In this document: piece by piece, positions 32,684-44,381 of the stretch
Position numbering within the stretch: the first letter of the stretch is position 1
Layout of the letters: every line of letters starts with the position of its first letter
Assembly: GCA_032718865.1 (NCBI GenBank)
Contig: JALUTQ010000035.1
Coordinates: forward strand, 1-64,000
Direction: 5' to 3'
From: Tilletia caries
Taxonomy: Eukaryota; Basidiomycota; Exobasidiomycetes; Tilletiales; Tilletiaceae
Length of the DNA: 64,000 nucleotides
Made by a program: the position numbers and the translations under genes
Notes under the pieces: model-generated
Database searches by the model: none
What the model was told of the DNA's origin: nothing
What the model saw: only the letters and a program-made list of their open reading frames with translations

Positions 32684-33847
32684 ATGTCTTCGAAGTCAGA
32701 AGTGCCCCGGTTGCCGGCCGATAAGCCCGTCTACGAGCTTCTGCGGATCAAGAAGATCGACGACCTTTGCGACGCCGGCAAGCAGACGTGGGTGTACGAA
32801 ACCGCGTTGCCCGGATACACTACCTTTTCCCGGCCGGCCGTATTCGGCGGGATCTCGTTGTGCGTTGGTCTTCAGGCTGGTTCGGCCTCTCTATTCGAAG
32901 AAATGGACGAGAAGGACGCGGCGGAATTTCGACCCTATTCGTACCAAGGCTCCTTCCTCGGGCCCGCGCTGCCCAAATTTGCCATTCGAATCACGGTCAC
33001 TACGATCCGGTCCACTCGGAGCTTCGTCACCCGCCTTCTGACCCTCTCTCAGCCGGACCCTAAAGATCCGGACGGCTCTTCCAAACGACGTAACACTTTG
33101 GTCGCTATTTGCGATTTCGCCCGTCGTGGACGACCGGCCCTTCTCGAATTTGACACTCCGGCTCTCAACCCGGTGACGGGTCGACCTTGGGAACGGCCGA
33201 GCGAGCTACCTTCCTTGTACGACGTTTTGGACGAGAAGAAGGCGCGAGCGAAAGCCGCGGGCGATCAGGACGAGCTCAAGCGGCTGATGCAGGAAGGTCA
33301 ATTCAACACTCTCTGGTATGGATTTCTCGACACCAAGACTCCGAAGGACTCGCTCCTGGCCCAGACCTATTGGACTACGCAGAATCAGCTCCCGACCACC
33401 CAGGACAACCTACCCGTCACCGACCGGGTGTTGTCGGACTGGTTCCGATTCGTACCTGATCTCTCCGACAAAGGCGTAGCCAAGATCTCAGCCGAACGTC
33501 CAGACTGCGTCCCCTTCCGACCATCGACGGTCCATAACGCCTTCTTCGCCTTCGCGCTCGACCTAGTCGTACCCACCACATCCCTCCTCCTCACCAAGAC
33601 CCCCCGCCGAGCAGCCGCGCCCGATTTCAGCCTCGACTTCTCGATCCGCTTCCATCGCGAGGACGGCTTGGACGTGAATCGGTGGACGCTTCGGCAGCTG
33701 AAGACGTTGACGGCCGCTGACGGTCGCACGTTCAACCAGGTTACGCTCTGGGACGAAGATGGCAGGATTATAGCTACGGTCTCTCAACAGGGTCACCTGG
33801 CACCTCGGCCTAAGCGCGTCGAAGAGGCTTCGAAAGCGAAGCTTTGA
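32684..33847 (+). CDS. Acyl-CoA thioesterase-like protein (double hotdog)
   Basis: A single exon of 387 residues. The N-terminal half has the hotdog-type stretch FSRPAVFGGISLCVGLQAG (about residues 48-66). The C-terminal half has SLDFSIRFHRED (about 321-332) and a final LWDEDGRIIATVSQQG (about 356-371), which matches the end of TesB/acyl-CoA thioesterase II family proteins. Known members hydrolyse fatty acyl-CoA to free acid and CoA. A roughly 60-residue Lys/Arg-rich insertion separates the halves. There is no obvious peroxisomal targeting tripeptide; the protein ends SKAKL, which is only loosely like SKL, so peroxisomal location is possible but unproven. Intronless, unlike its neighbours. 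Confidence 0.75.
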   Translation: MSSKSEVPRLPADKPVYELLRIKKIDDLCDAGKQTWVYETALPGYTTFSRPAVFGGISLCVGLQAGSASLFEEMDEKDAAEFRPYSYQGSFLGPALPKFAIRITVTTIRSTRSFVTRLLTLSQPDPKDPDGSSKRRNTLVAICDFARRGRPALLEFDTPALNPVTGRPWERPSELPSLYDVLDEKKARAKAAGDQDELKRLMQEGQFNTLWYGFLDTKTPKDSLLAQTYWTTQNQLPTTQDNLPVTDRVLSDWFRFVPDLSDKGVAKISAERPDCVPFRPSTVHNAFFAFALDLVVPTTSLLLTKTPRRAAAPDFSLDFSIRFHREDGLDVNRWTLRQLKTLTAADGRTFNQVTLWDEDGRIIATVSQQGHLAPRPKRVEEASKAKL

Positions 33848-34370
33848 ACACTGTGCTCTTCAGCCCGTCATCGATAATCTCAACCATTGATCTGCTGCAA
33901 ACGGAGAGCCCCCCTACCTTCCGTCCACTTTCTCCCAACCAAAAAACGCGCAAACTGGTCTCGGCCACAACCATGTCCCTGCGAGCTTCTCGCCGATCTC
34001 TCTCTGTCTCTCTCTCTCTCTCCTGTCCTGATAAAACTGCAGGACAATGCCCACCATGTTGCGTCTGTCTCCATCCTAACGTTGTGCGGTCAAAAGAGTC
34101 CAGGAAGAAAGGCGAAGAAGGATCGTGATCTGGACCTCCGGGTATAGTCGAGTCCTGCAGCCTGTTCGCGAATGACAAAGATGGAAAGCTCGATGCGATG
34201 TCGAAGAGACAGGAAGCACCGTAGCTCTCTAGCGAACATATTGTACATGGTGCCAGGCAACTAACTCTGCAAAACAAGACGATCTATGGAATTCCTGATG
34301 ATGAAGAACGTTTCGGGACCTAGCTACAAGGAACACCGCCAATCAGGCCTGCCCTCCCGCTCCGTCAACT
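33848..34370. other. Convergent 3' region between thioesterase and oxalate decarboxylase
   Basis: About 520 bp holding the 3' ends of two convergent genes and a (TC)n microsatellite near 33997-34022. No gene is supported. Confidence 0.6.
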
Positions 34371-36161
34371 CTATTGCTTCTGCTTCCCAGCCACGAGAAT
34401 CTGCTTCTCCCTCTTCAGCTGTTGCACGACCGAGATGGAGACGTTCAAGTTCCGCGCAACGAGCTCCGGAGGGTTGAGCGCGAGCCACTGTTGGAGACTG
34501 AAGTCGTCGAACTTGACGTCTTCGCCGAAGTTGGGCGCGCGGAAGATCTCGAGGAAGACGAGGGGCTCGTCACCGATGTTCTGGATGTAGTGTCCGAAGT
34601 TGCTGTGGAGGGGTGGGGCGATGAAGGAGCGGAATCAGAAGTCAATGTCCGAGAGTTAGGAATCGGAATCGAAGCGAGATCGTGTGAGCACTCACGTTGG
34701 GAACACCCAGCTGTCACCTAACTGGAGATCGAAGGTGCGAGCACTTGCACTGCCTGCGAAGGCAGTGGCGCGTCCATGTCCGCTGAGAATGTATCCCCAC
34801 TGAGCCACGGGCGGAATCAGAAAGGGTCAGGAAACGTTTGAAAGGGTCAGGAAACGTTTGACTCTCGACGAACCGCTCAGGAAACGGTACATACCTCGGT
34901 ATTCTTATGCCAGTGCAGCTCTCGGAGCGCGTTGGGCTCGACGTGGACGAGGGCCGACGCGAGCGTGTTGGACGCAGGGAACTGTCGAAGGTCGGTGATC
35001 TTGACCCACCCGCCCCCACCGGGCGCCTTCGTCGGCTCCTGCTTGCTGAGCTCGTAGTGGAAGGGTGCCTTGGTCTGGCCCTGTGGGTTGTTCGAGACGG
35101 CCGCCTGCGCGTCCTCGAGGCTGGGCCAGGAGTCAGCTGCGACGATGTACGGGTCCGGAGTTGTCACGTTGGCGAAAGCAGAGGCATCGATGCCGAAGTT
35201 CTCGGCCAGGACGTCCTTGGGTGTGTGTGCGATCCAATCGTCCACCTGAGGATCGGAAGATAGAAGGTGATACAGATAGGCGATCAGCTTCAAAAGGACA
35301 CATAAGGGACTGACGTGATGAGTTACGTACCATAAAGGTGGTGCCTTGCGCGTCAAAGTTGCCGTCATCGAACACGAGAAGGTACTGAGCACCGTCGGGC
35401 CCGGCTTGCAGGGAGTGAGGAACGCCGCGTGGGAAGGACCTGTTGAAGCGTGGACATATCGCGTTACGATACGAGTTCAGTAATGAGAGCCGATGATGAA
35501 AGGGATGTCTCAGTTTTGCTTACCAGAGGTCGCCAGCCTGGACGTCTGCCACGTAATTGCCCCCATCCTCGTCATTACCGGTGATGCGGACAGTGCCGTT
35601 TACCACAAAGGCCCACTCAGCAACCCTATGCCAGTGCAGCTCGCGGTACGCGTAGGGAGCGAGGCGCTGCTCAGCGGCGGCAATGTCCTTCGAAATCGGA
35701 AGGTCGGTCACGACTTGCTCGCGGACCCAACCGCCTTTCAGCAGCCTGGTCTTGGACAAGCTGAAGCTCCACTTCAGGTTGGGTACCGTTCCCGCGTCGG
35801 TCGGCGGCGGGCTGAGGTAGTCGACATTTTGCTTGTCGATGTCGGAGTTGGACTCGTGCAAGAACGTAGCGCCCTTGTCGCCGCGCTGAGGCTGGGGGTC
35901 CTTGGAGCCGAAGTCGGTGATGGAGCCATCATCAGTGGTGGCGCGTCTTCTCTTCTGCCAGGCGAAGCTGTAGTCGGGTCGGATGTGCTTGGCCACGCGG
36001 CTGTGGATAGCGCTTTCATAACCGAGCTTGATAACCTCCTCGTTGAAGTTTTCGGAGCGCTTGGTCAGGGAGCGGACGTACGGAGCCTTGTCGGCGCTGA
36101 TGATGCGTGCTGAGGCGGAGGATGCCAAGAGGGCCGCAAGGATGAAGACGAAGGCCTTCAT
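34371..36161 (-). CDS. Secreted oxalate decarboxylase (bicupin)
   Basis: Five exons: 36161-35524, 35439-35331, 35245-34895, 34799-34696 and 34602-34371, giving 477 residues. An 18-residue signal peptide (MKAFVFILAALLASSASA) is followed by a Lys/Arg-rich propeptide-like stretch. Both cupin domains are complete: ELHWHRVAEW with FPRGVPHS in the first, and ELHWHKNTEWGYILSG with FPTNFGH in the second. Each provides the three His and one Glu that bind Mn(II). The family converts oxalate to formate and CO2 outside the cell or in the wall. FDDGNF and DWIAHTPKDVL match fungal oxalate decarboxylases, but the active-site lid between them lacks the usual Glu (see findings). It could therefore act differently on oxalate. 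Confidence 0.9.
34820..34863. repeat. 20-bp tandem duplication inside an intron
   Basis: AAAGGGTCAGGAAACGTTTG occurs twice in a row within intron 4 of the oxalate decarboxylase gene. It lies in noncoding sequence and does not touch the splice sites. Confidence 0.85.
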
Positions 36162-37353
36162 GATGAAGATGTAGATGTTTCTGCGCGGGGGGATTGTATG
36201 AGGGAGTAGAAGACCAAGAGGGGAGGAGGGAGAAGGGCTTAGCTGGGTATAGCAGAGGGCTGGCAAGAAAGAAGCATCAGCGATCAGCTCCTCGCTTTTG
36301 TACGGACCACAGACCCCAGTTCGCGGAACGCGTCTCCTCCTCCCGCAGTAGGCTTGAACAACTGCGTGATACTGAAGTCAATCATAGCGACACAATGATT
36401 GAGTATGGCGAAAGCGTGCCCCCTTACACAGAGCCGTCAGCCGAGACCAGGTGGAGCGAGGGGGAGGGTATATGTAACAGAAGAGGCCTGAGAGACTGAG
36501 ATTTGAACTGCTCTGAGCTCAGAACTCGGCGCTCAAACTGAGGTGTTCGGGCGGGGGAGCGCCGGGGGGGGTGGCTCGCGGTGGTGGGCCGTACGTGCGA
36601 CTTGCAAGATCGCCATGGCAAAGAAGCCGCTGCCGCCGGTCCGCACGGCGCACGGGTCGCTTCCAAAGTTCCAAAAGTCATGTAGTCGCCACTTCTCCTT
36701 TGGAATCGACATCGTCCGCAGATGACCCTGCTGAGCGCAGAGCGCAGAGTGGATCAGTCAGACTGGTCGCGTTGATGCTAGCGATGGTGTGCAAATTCAG
36801 ATGGTCGATGTCGAGATGAGGGATGTCGCGATCACCTGGCGGCTAAGCACCGAGATCGTTCTCGGCTGCGGCCGAAACCACCCATGTGTCCGGAAAGGAC
36901 ATGTGTCCGAACATCTGAACGAACGATGGCCCCGCGCTTCTCCTTCAGTCCTTCCTCTCAGCGTGGAGGTCCAGGCAGGTCGGACTCACTGGTGCCAATT
37001 CTGAGCGTTCATGAGGTGCTGATTCAGTCTGCAAGGGTACAATAGGGAAATTGTGAAGACAGGAGGGGGAAAAGCAGAGCAAGGGAGGCCTGGGGCGTCG
37101 TCGGCCTCGTCCCGGAGGAGGAGCACTACTAGGTCATATCACCAGCGAGCAGCTGGAGGGGTGCATAGAGTGAGTATGTACCATAGAAAGGCGAATGAGG
37201 ACTGGGATGATATTGGGGGCGACCTGAGCTTGGTCGACATGCACCGCGAAGGTATAACCTCTTCGTTCCCGGAGGAAGTCAGAGGTGAAGGGGTGCAAGT
37301 GCGAGGAGCGACCGGTGGAGAGGAGTCACGACTGGTGAATCGACTCCCTTCCT
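36162..37353. other. Intergenic region between oxalate decarboxylase and sugar transporter
   Basis: About 1.2 kb with no supported gene. It should contain the promoter of the oxalate decarboxylase and the 3' UTR of the transporter. Short open frames here overlap in all directions and show no motif. Confidence 0.5.
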
Positions 37354-39452
37354 TTACGCGACTTCCTTCGTCTCCATCATCGGAGCACCAGGGTTCGCCG
37401 CCCCAGTTTCGGACCCACTCCCATTCGAGCTCCCCTCCCCAGCCACACCCGAGCGATTTCTGCTCCCAGCCTTCTCCTTCTCCGCACGTTCCCGCTCTCC
37501 CTCCACGAGCGTGCCCTGGACCATGCTCGCCTTGTCTTCGTCCTTCTCGAAGGCGTGCTTGAGGCCTTCGCGGGAGTCGAAGCCGGCGGGGACCCATGAG
37601 CGGGAATTCCATGCTTTGCAGTTCGGGTCGCAGTACATGTCGTCGAGCTTTGGGAGTGAGAGGGCCAAAATGAATGGATCAGTGGACTGTAGTGGGACGG
37701 AGAGCGTATGACATTCAGTTTTACTCACTGCTTCGAGGGTGAGGTTCGAGGTCTCGTAGACGAAGAAGTAGGCGATGAGCGCGTTTGCGATGTTACACGC
37801 TCCAAAGACAAAGCCGTACTTGAAGCTGGTAAGCCCAAAACGACAGTTGTTCGTGAGCAAACCATGCCAAGCGTGAGAGAGAGGCGCGGCAGGACACAGG
37901 AGAGCAAGATTACTCACCCGATGTCACGCGTGATGGGCGTTGTGAAAAAGGCGATCAGGAAATTCCAGATCCAGTTACTTGCCGTCGCCAACGCAGCCTG
38001 TTTCGCCCTCGTCCTCGCCGGGAAACTCTCTCCAACAAAGAGCCAAATCCCCGGTGCCCACGTAGAGGCGTAGCCCAAGATGAAAAGACAGGCAGTAACG
38101 ATAAGTCCAATGCCCGTGTTGCGCGCTCCCGGATCTCTACTCGACCCAATGCCGGCGTAGATGAAGAGGAAGACGGCCATCCAGATCGCGCCGAAGATCA
38201 GCGGTCTTCGACGACCGTATCGCTCGAGCAGGTAGAGGCCGAGGAAGGTACACGCCACGTTCACGGCGCCGAGGATGATCTGGGCTGTGAAGGGGCCGGA
38301 GATGTTGACGGCTTGGAAGATGGTCGCTCCGTAGTAGAAGAAGTAGTTGGCGCCGGTGAGCTGTTGGCCTGCTTGGAGGGTGATGCCGAGGATGGTTCGG
38401 TAGAGGACTAGCAAGATTTGACAAAAGAGGGAAGGGTGAATACGCGTTCATTTGTCATGACACAGGGAAAAAGAAAGGAAGGCACTCACCCTTGTTCTTG
38501 GGATCGAAACAAGCTCCCCAAGAGGCTGGACCCATTTCCTTCTCTCTACGAATGGCAGCTTCGATTCCCTGCTGTTCCTCGGTGATCAGCGCTTCCGTCT
38601 GCTCAGCGCGCAAGGAAGCCTCCTCCCCACCTGCGCCCCTGCCCTCCAACGCGTCTCGATGCTTGCGACCTCTGGCCCCGCGAACGGTCGCGATACTCTT
38701 GCGAGCCTCGTCGAGGCGGCCGCGAGAGACGAGCCAGCGTGGTGATTCTGGGCAGAGTTGGATTCCGAAGCCTAGAACGGACGCGAAGACGATTCCAACG
38801 GCGATGGGGACGCGCCATTGGGCCGATGTTGTGAGCTCGTTTGTGCCGAGGTTGATGAGGTAGGCGATGAGGATACCTGAGGAGATACGTGAAGAGAGGA
38901 TGATGAGACAGTGCGGAAAGAAAGGTTTTCCCGTGAGGGGTTATGGAGAGAAAACTCACCTATGGTGATGAAGAGCTGGTAGGTCGCTACCAACGCGCCG
39001 CGGATCTCCTTGGGTACTGTTTCGGACTGGTAGAGAGGTACGGCGGCGGAAAGAGCTCCGACTCCGACACCAGTGACGCCTCTCCCGATGGCGACCTGCC
39101 ACCAAGCCTGGAAGGAAGTGACCTGAATGACGACGCCGAGCGAGAAGATGACACACTCGATGCTCATCGCCCTCCTCCTGCCGAAGAAATCAGCGAGTGG
39201 GGCGCCAAGCAGGACGCCGAGTAGCGTTCCGATCGAGAGGGAGGAGACGATGAGACCTTCCAACCAGGAGTTGAAGATCGGAGCATTGTTGGCGTCGACC
39301 TCGGTTGCGAAGCGGTTCTTGAAGTCGGTCATGAGGAGGAGGCCTGAGATTTGGCCAGTGTCTTCTCCGAAGAGGAAGCCGCCCATGGAAGCGAGACCGG
39401 CGATGGCGATTGATATCGCCCCTATCGGCGCGCCGCGAACTGTGAATGGCAT
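37354..39452 (-). CDS. MFS sugar transporter (hexose permease type)
   Basis: Five exons: 39452-38960, 38876-38490, 38407-37918, 37825-37729 and 37647-37354, giving 586 residues. Sugar-porter hallmarks appear in order: GFLFGEDTGQISG in TM1, DFFGRRRAMS after TM2, GRGVTGVGVGALSAAVPLYQSE, PESPRWLVSRGR before the central loop, QQLTGANYFFYYG in TM7, ERYGRRRPL, and FFVYETSNLTLEAL at the end. Twelve membrane segments are expected in the plasma membrane with sugar/H+ symport. The central loop is long and charged. The cytosolic tail is Ser/Gly/Asn-rich and includes DPNCKAWNSRSWVP. The last acceptor was chosen because it restores the ETxxLTLEALDDMY consensus; an acceptor about 40 nt earlier is also in frame. 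Confidence 0.92.
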
Positions 39453-40475
39453 CCTGACTCGCTGTGCTTGCTGTTCGGAAAGGGAGTCTGGAGTACGGGG
39501 AGGGGTACGCTTATGGGAGAGCGAGAGGGCAAGGGAGGAAATAAAGAGAGGGGGTGGGAGAGATGGTGAGCAAGAACAGACAGGCCCTTTATAGATGCTG
39601 GTCAGCTGGTCACAGACTACAGAGGGGTGAAAGAGATGAGAGCGGGGGAGGCGCCGGACCTCGTCTGCTTATATCTTATATAGCTCTTCCATTCTTCATC
39701 GGGGGTCCGAAGTGGTAACGCTTCACGCTCTAGGTGGGCACTACCTCTGCCGGTTCGCAGCGGTTCTTCTGCGGAGCCCTCGCTCGTGTGATGGTGAAGA
39801 TGACGACACGATGCTGGGAACAAAACTCGTTGTTGTGCCCAAAAGTGAACAAGTCTCAGAAAGGAAACGAAACGATCAACGGTCTGTCTTCGGCATTGGC
39901 GGGCAGTTGCTTCAGGTACCCCGCGCTAGCCTCAAGCCTCAAGCCTCAAGCCTCAAGCCTCAAGCCTCATACCGCTGGGCCCTGGAGCTTGCTGCCGGGG
40001 ACTAATACTGGCTGGGACTGGGACCTCATCGCCTCATCCCAAAGCTGGGAGGGGGACCGCGGGTGTCGATGCTGGATGTGTTGAAAGGGCGCGTGCGGAC
40101 GTCATGCACTTGCCAACAACCTGCGGACGACGGTCATTCCCCACAGCAAGTTGCTCTCCCTCGGAACTCCCGGTCCCACTTCATCTCGCCCCACTTCATC
40201 TCATCCGCTTCCGACCGCCGACGCCAAGCAGAGGAGAGGAGAGCCGATGGAATCATGGAAAGGAGAGACGATCCGACCGATGTGATTCGACCTTGCGCCA
40301 GCTGCAAAGTGATGTCAGTGCGCATGTCCGCCCACACGGAGGAGTTTCTCGGCCGAAACAGGTGGCTGGACCCTGACAGTGACTAAGCAAGATCGGGCCG
40401 CAACACCTCCAACCTTCGCGCGGTGGATGAGCTCGATCTTGAGAATTCGAAGAGCGAGACGAGCGTGTGGATACG
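39453..40475. other. Divergent intergenic region, transporter and MED17
   Basis: About 1 kb between two divergent starts. It has no supported gene and contains a CCTCAAG tandem repeat (about 39930-39967). Confidence 0.55.
39930..39967. repeat. (CCTCAAG)n tandem repeat
   Basis: Five to six copies of a 7-bp unit lie upstream of both divergent genes. Confidence 0.9.
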
Positions 40476-42923
40476 ATGGCCAGCGCAGGGAAGGACAATG
40501 TTCAGCTGGCACTGGAGATCGCAGCGCTTGCCAAGCCTCAGCAGTCAGGAGGTGCAGCGGGCGATGATCATGATCCATTTGCACCACGGCCGCGGCTGGA
40601 CGACATCCTGCCTCACGAGATGGGCGGGGCCATGTACGCTACCGTTGAGCAGCTCTATCCCTCCCTCGCACAGCGCCTGCATCGACTGTGGCACGAGCGA
40701 GGCGACTTCTCCAAGTTCAAAAGATCAGCTCTCAACCCGCCACAGCAGCCAGCAAAACCACAGCCGCCGCTCTTCGGAATCCCATCCCCGGAGCTCTCCC
40801 TCCCCCTCCTCTCCCACGCACGAAGGCGGAGCAGACTCGAAGGAAGAGCACGGAAAGACGGTCAGCATCTCGGTACAAGATGCAGAATCCCTCAAGAATT
40901 CCATGCTCCAACGCATCGGCAACGCGCATTTCGCAACCTACTTCCTCCACAACCTCGTCGCTCTCTTGCTCCAGTATCAGACTTCACAGCGCAAGTCACA
41001 GCTCGAACAGCAGTCCGCAATCGCTCAGTCACAGGTACAGATCCTCTCCTCCACTCAGCAGCAGCAGCAGAACACGTCTCGCACAGAGTCGACTCCCGAA
41101 CCCTCCACGTCCACTCCGGCACAACAGCACCAGGAGCCCTACTTCGATCCCAAGATTCTTGGTCTGAGCGAGGTCTTCCCTGACCCGTCCTCGTCCTCCC
41201 AGAATCAACAACAGCACGCTTCTCACAACATCGACGATGACGATGAGGAAGAGCAGCGGAATGAAGACAATTCACAAGATCAACAACAAGAACGCGATCA
41301 GCCTGTCAGTGATGAATCAAACATCCCAATCGACCAGACTGCCTTCCCAGCCCTCGCGACAACCCGCACTACCCTCCTCCGCACATCCTCCATCCTCCGC
41401 TCAGGATCACTCTCCATCCGACGCGTTGCAGGTTCCTCCCCCTCCACATCCACGTCCGAACAGACACGCTGGACCGGGCTCACAGCTCTCAAGACCTCCT
41501 CCAGCGCCAGTTGGAAACTCGCGCCTGCGCCTCAGAATGTCGGTGTTGGCTCTGCCGTTTGGTGGGGTGGACTTTCGGCAAGGGAGGATGGCGAAGGAGC
41601 TGGCGCGAGGGATGCTTGGGTTGGCTATGGCTTACCTGAGGGTGAGTTTCTCTTTCCCCTCCTCTTCCCTGGGGCCAGCTTACATGCTCATCATTTTTTG
41701 GAGGGTTGGTGAACATTTAGTACAACCGCGCTTCAGACGGAACGCGATGGCCTATTTCGCAGATGAGGAAACTTCGACTCTCTCGGCTCAATCAATACCT
41801 TCGACCACTCCTGCGGCCGGGACAGGACCACACGTGTTCCTTCGCAGGCCCGGCAGGCGGTTACGGCTCAGGCTCATCAGTCCTGACGGAATCGAGCATG
41901 TAGGCGACTCAGACGCTCGGGGAAAAAGGCTGGGCGAGGAGCTGATGGAGGGAGGAAAGTCGGCGGGCATTGCGAACGTCTTGAGGGAAGCGCAGGAGGA
42001 GCTATTGGACGAAGAGCTCTGGAGTAACGTGAGTATCACTTGAACGAGAATTGAGCTGCATGCATGCATGCGTTCATGATCGCATCAATTTGGGCTGAAA
42101 TTGACGATTGTATACTCCTTCACAAAATGTCAGCTTCTGGCACAAGTCCAGAACACGTCCGCAATCGTGATCCGCTCCTCCTCCTCCCAGCCTTCACTCA
42201 CCAAGCCTCCTCAGTCTTCAGCCGGCGGAACGTCGACCGTACTATCAACAACAACAACAACAACGCCCGTCTCTACGCCTGCTCCTCAATTGCCTCCTCC
42301 CGATGCACTCGTTGTCGGTGTGGAGGACGAGAAGGCGGACGGGAAGAACAGAAAGAGGAAGCGTCGGCGGTTCGGAGCTCTGGATGCTGTGGCTGCTTTG
42401 TCCGAGGCGGAAAAGATTGAAGTCCGACTGGGTGGTGGTTGGAAGCTTGTTTTGGAAATGGTGAGAATGAACAAGAGTCCGACCATACATGCATACATGG
42501 CCATTTGTGGGCAAACCCCGGGGCAGACGTGCTGATAGATGTTTCACATTCAAATGCAGGGCCGTAAGGAGCTTTCGGCGTCGATTCCTTCCGATCGACA
42601 GGAAGGATCAGAGCCTACATCGCCATCGTCGGCCCTCCCACGCATCCTCGTGGCCTACCTCCGTCTCTCCCTCCTCCGCTCCATCCGTCTCCGCCTCCGA
42701 GCCCGCGACGCCTCCTCTGCTGCTGCTGTTGCTGCTACATCTTCCACCACCGCCTCCGCCACCGCCACTGCGTCTTCCAACAGCAAGACAAGCTAGTATC
42801 GATCGGGGCAAATCACAAGCGCAGCTCGAACGCGAGGCGGCGGCTGCGTCGTCGAAGATGGGTGTGGGTGCTTATGAGTTGAGTGGGAGTAAGTTGAAAC
42901 AGCAGCAGCAACAGCAGCAGCAA

Positions 42924-42973
<50 letters not shown>

Positions 42974-43768
42974 GGCGGCTGTGGCTGCGGCGGTCGGAGG
43001 GGAGAAGTCTGATGCGGGGAAGGAGAAGGAGAAGGGGCTGGGTAGGGGGACGAATCGGGAGAGTTATCTGGACCCTGTGTTGGGCCTGTTCCGGTATGCG
43101 ACCGTGAGTCTCATCTCTTCGTTGCTTTCTGGCTTTTCTTCGACACTCCAGAAGCTGACGAGTTTGGGAGGGGGCTTTCCATAATTAATGAGCGAGCAGT
43201 TCATCGCCGACGTCGAACTCGTCCTGGACGCCCTTTCGCGCAGGGGCGCGGATGCCGATGGCGAGCAGACTTCGACTTCAAAACAGAGCGAAGGGAAAAA
43301 GGGAAGTCGGATCTGGTACCGCCTATCCCCGCTCGCCAGTCTGGTCGACACGTCGGCGTGGTTGAGGACACTGCTGGACGAGAGTCCTCAACCAGGTGGC
43401 GCAGGTCTCGTACCTCCGCAACATGCATCGGCGCCGGATTTGACGACAGCAGCGACGGCCGCGGCGACCAAGTCCCATCAGATGGATGCTGTGCGCATGT
43501 TGAGTGGCGTTGGGACTGTGTTCTGCGATGATAGGTGCGTTCCTCCTCGAAAGCATGACCCGCGTTCACCCCGGGCGCTAGCTGTTCCAAGCCACTAACG
43601 TTCCTTCCTTTGGTACGCAGTCCGCTCGTGCTTATCAACTTCGGATATCCAGCCCGGCTGTCGGTCCAGTTTACACGGCGGGAGATGGTGCCGAGGTGGA
43701 CGGGGGAGCTGTCGCTCGATGTGTTCCGCAAGTTCATGGAGAGGGAGGTGGAGGGCGCGTTGGGATGA
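40476..43768 (+). CDS. MED17: Mediator subunit 17-like protein
   Basis: Landmarks follow the MED17 order: a RPRLDDILP-type N terminus, a helical region ending ATYFLHNLVALLLQ, TRWTGLTALKTSSSASWKL, DAWVGYG, then FRRNAMAYF and NVLREAQEELLDEELWSN. The known role is a scaffold of the Mediator head module that contacts RNA polymerase II. Clear introns are 41642-41720, 42029-42133, 42461-42559, 43104-43199 and 43536-43620. Two frame changes lack good introns: near 40715-40765 (a 49-nt GTTCAA...CCACAG intron is possible) and near 42720-42800. A CAG/CAA-encoded poly-Gln run spans about 42899-42975. The low-complexity regions (Gln, Ser, Pro, Arg) make the model uncertain. Identity rests on pattern memory, not a search. 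Confidence 0.6.
42899..42975 (+). repeat. CAG/CAA repeat encoding polyglutamine
   Basis: About 25 Gln codons in the MED17-like gene, mostly CAG interrupted by CAA. Poly-Gln runs are frequent in Mediator subunits. Confidence 0.95.
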
Positions 43769-44381
43769 CTTTTCAACTGGGGAGAAGGACGGACATGCCC
43801 GTTTTATGCACTATCGATCTTGTCCACTGGCAAGAACCTACTTCCTCGCTGGAAATCCGACATCAATATGATGCGACTTGTTCTGGGGTCCCTCGTCCCC
43901 TCTGCGGGCATCTCTCCGGAATGAAAGTGAACCAGCAGGATGGCAATCACCTCCTTGCTCGGTCTCCTTCTCTTGAGCACCGACCTTGGTGGTACACATC
44001 CACAGGGAAGTTCAAGAGGCGCCGACTTCGGCCTTCGCCTGATCCAGCTGGTTCTGGGCCTCAATGGCTGAACTATGTACGTTCCATAAGGTTGTGAAAG
44101 GGAGCGAAAGCGACAGTCAATTCCATTAAAGAATCTTTCTGCAAATGGCGTCTGCATCTTTTCATTGACTTATGTATGTGGGAGGGGTAGCATGGAGTGG
44201 AGCACGGCCCGGAGCGGTACGTGTAAGCAGGAAAGTGATGTAACTGTGAACAGGGGGAAAGTCCAGTCGGGGAACGTTTTGCGAGTGTTTTGAAGTCGGC
44301 AGGTGTCGAGTGCTTGTGTGATTGCGACGTCGCGAAGAGGAGCGCTCCAGCCTCCATCTCGTCGACCGCAAAAGATCCATC
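43769..44381. other. Convergent 3' region between MED17 and aspartic protease
   Basis: About 610 bp holding two convergent 3' ends. No gene is supported. Confidence 0.6.

Noticed and set aside
34877..36113. Rightward frames within the oxalate decarboxylase gene
   Set aside because: Antisense to conserved cupin exons with no motif of their own.
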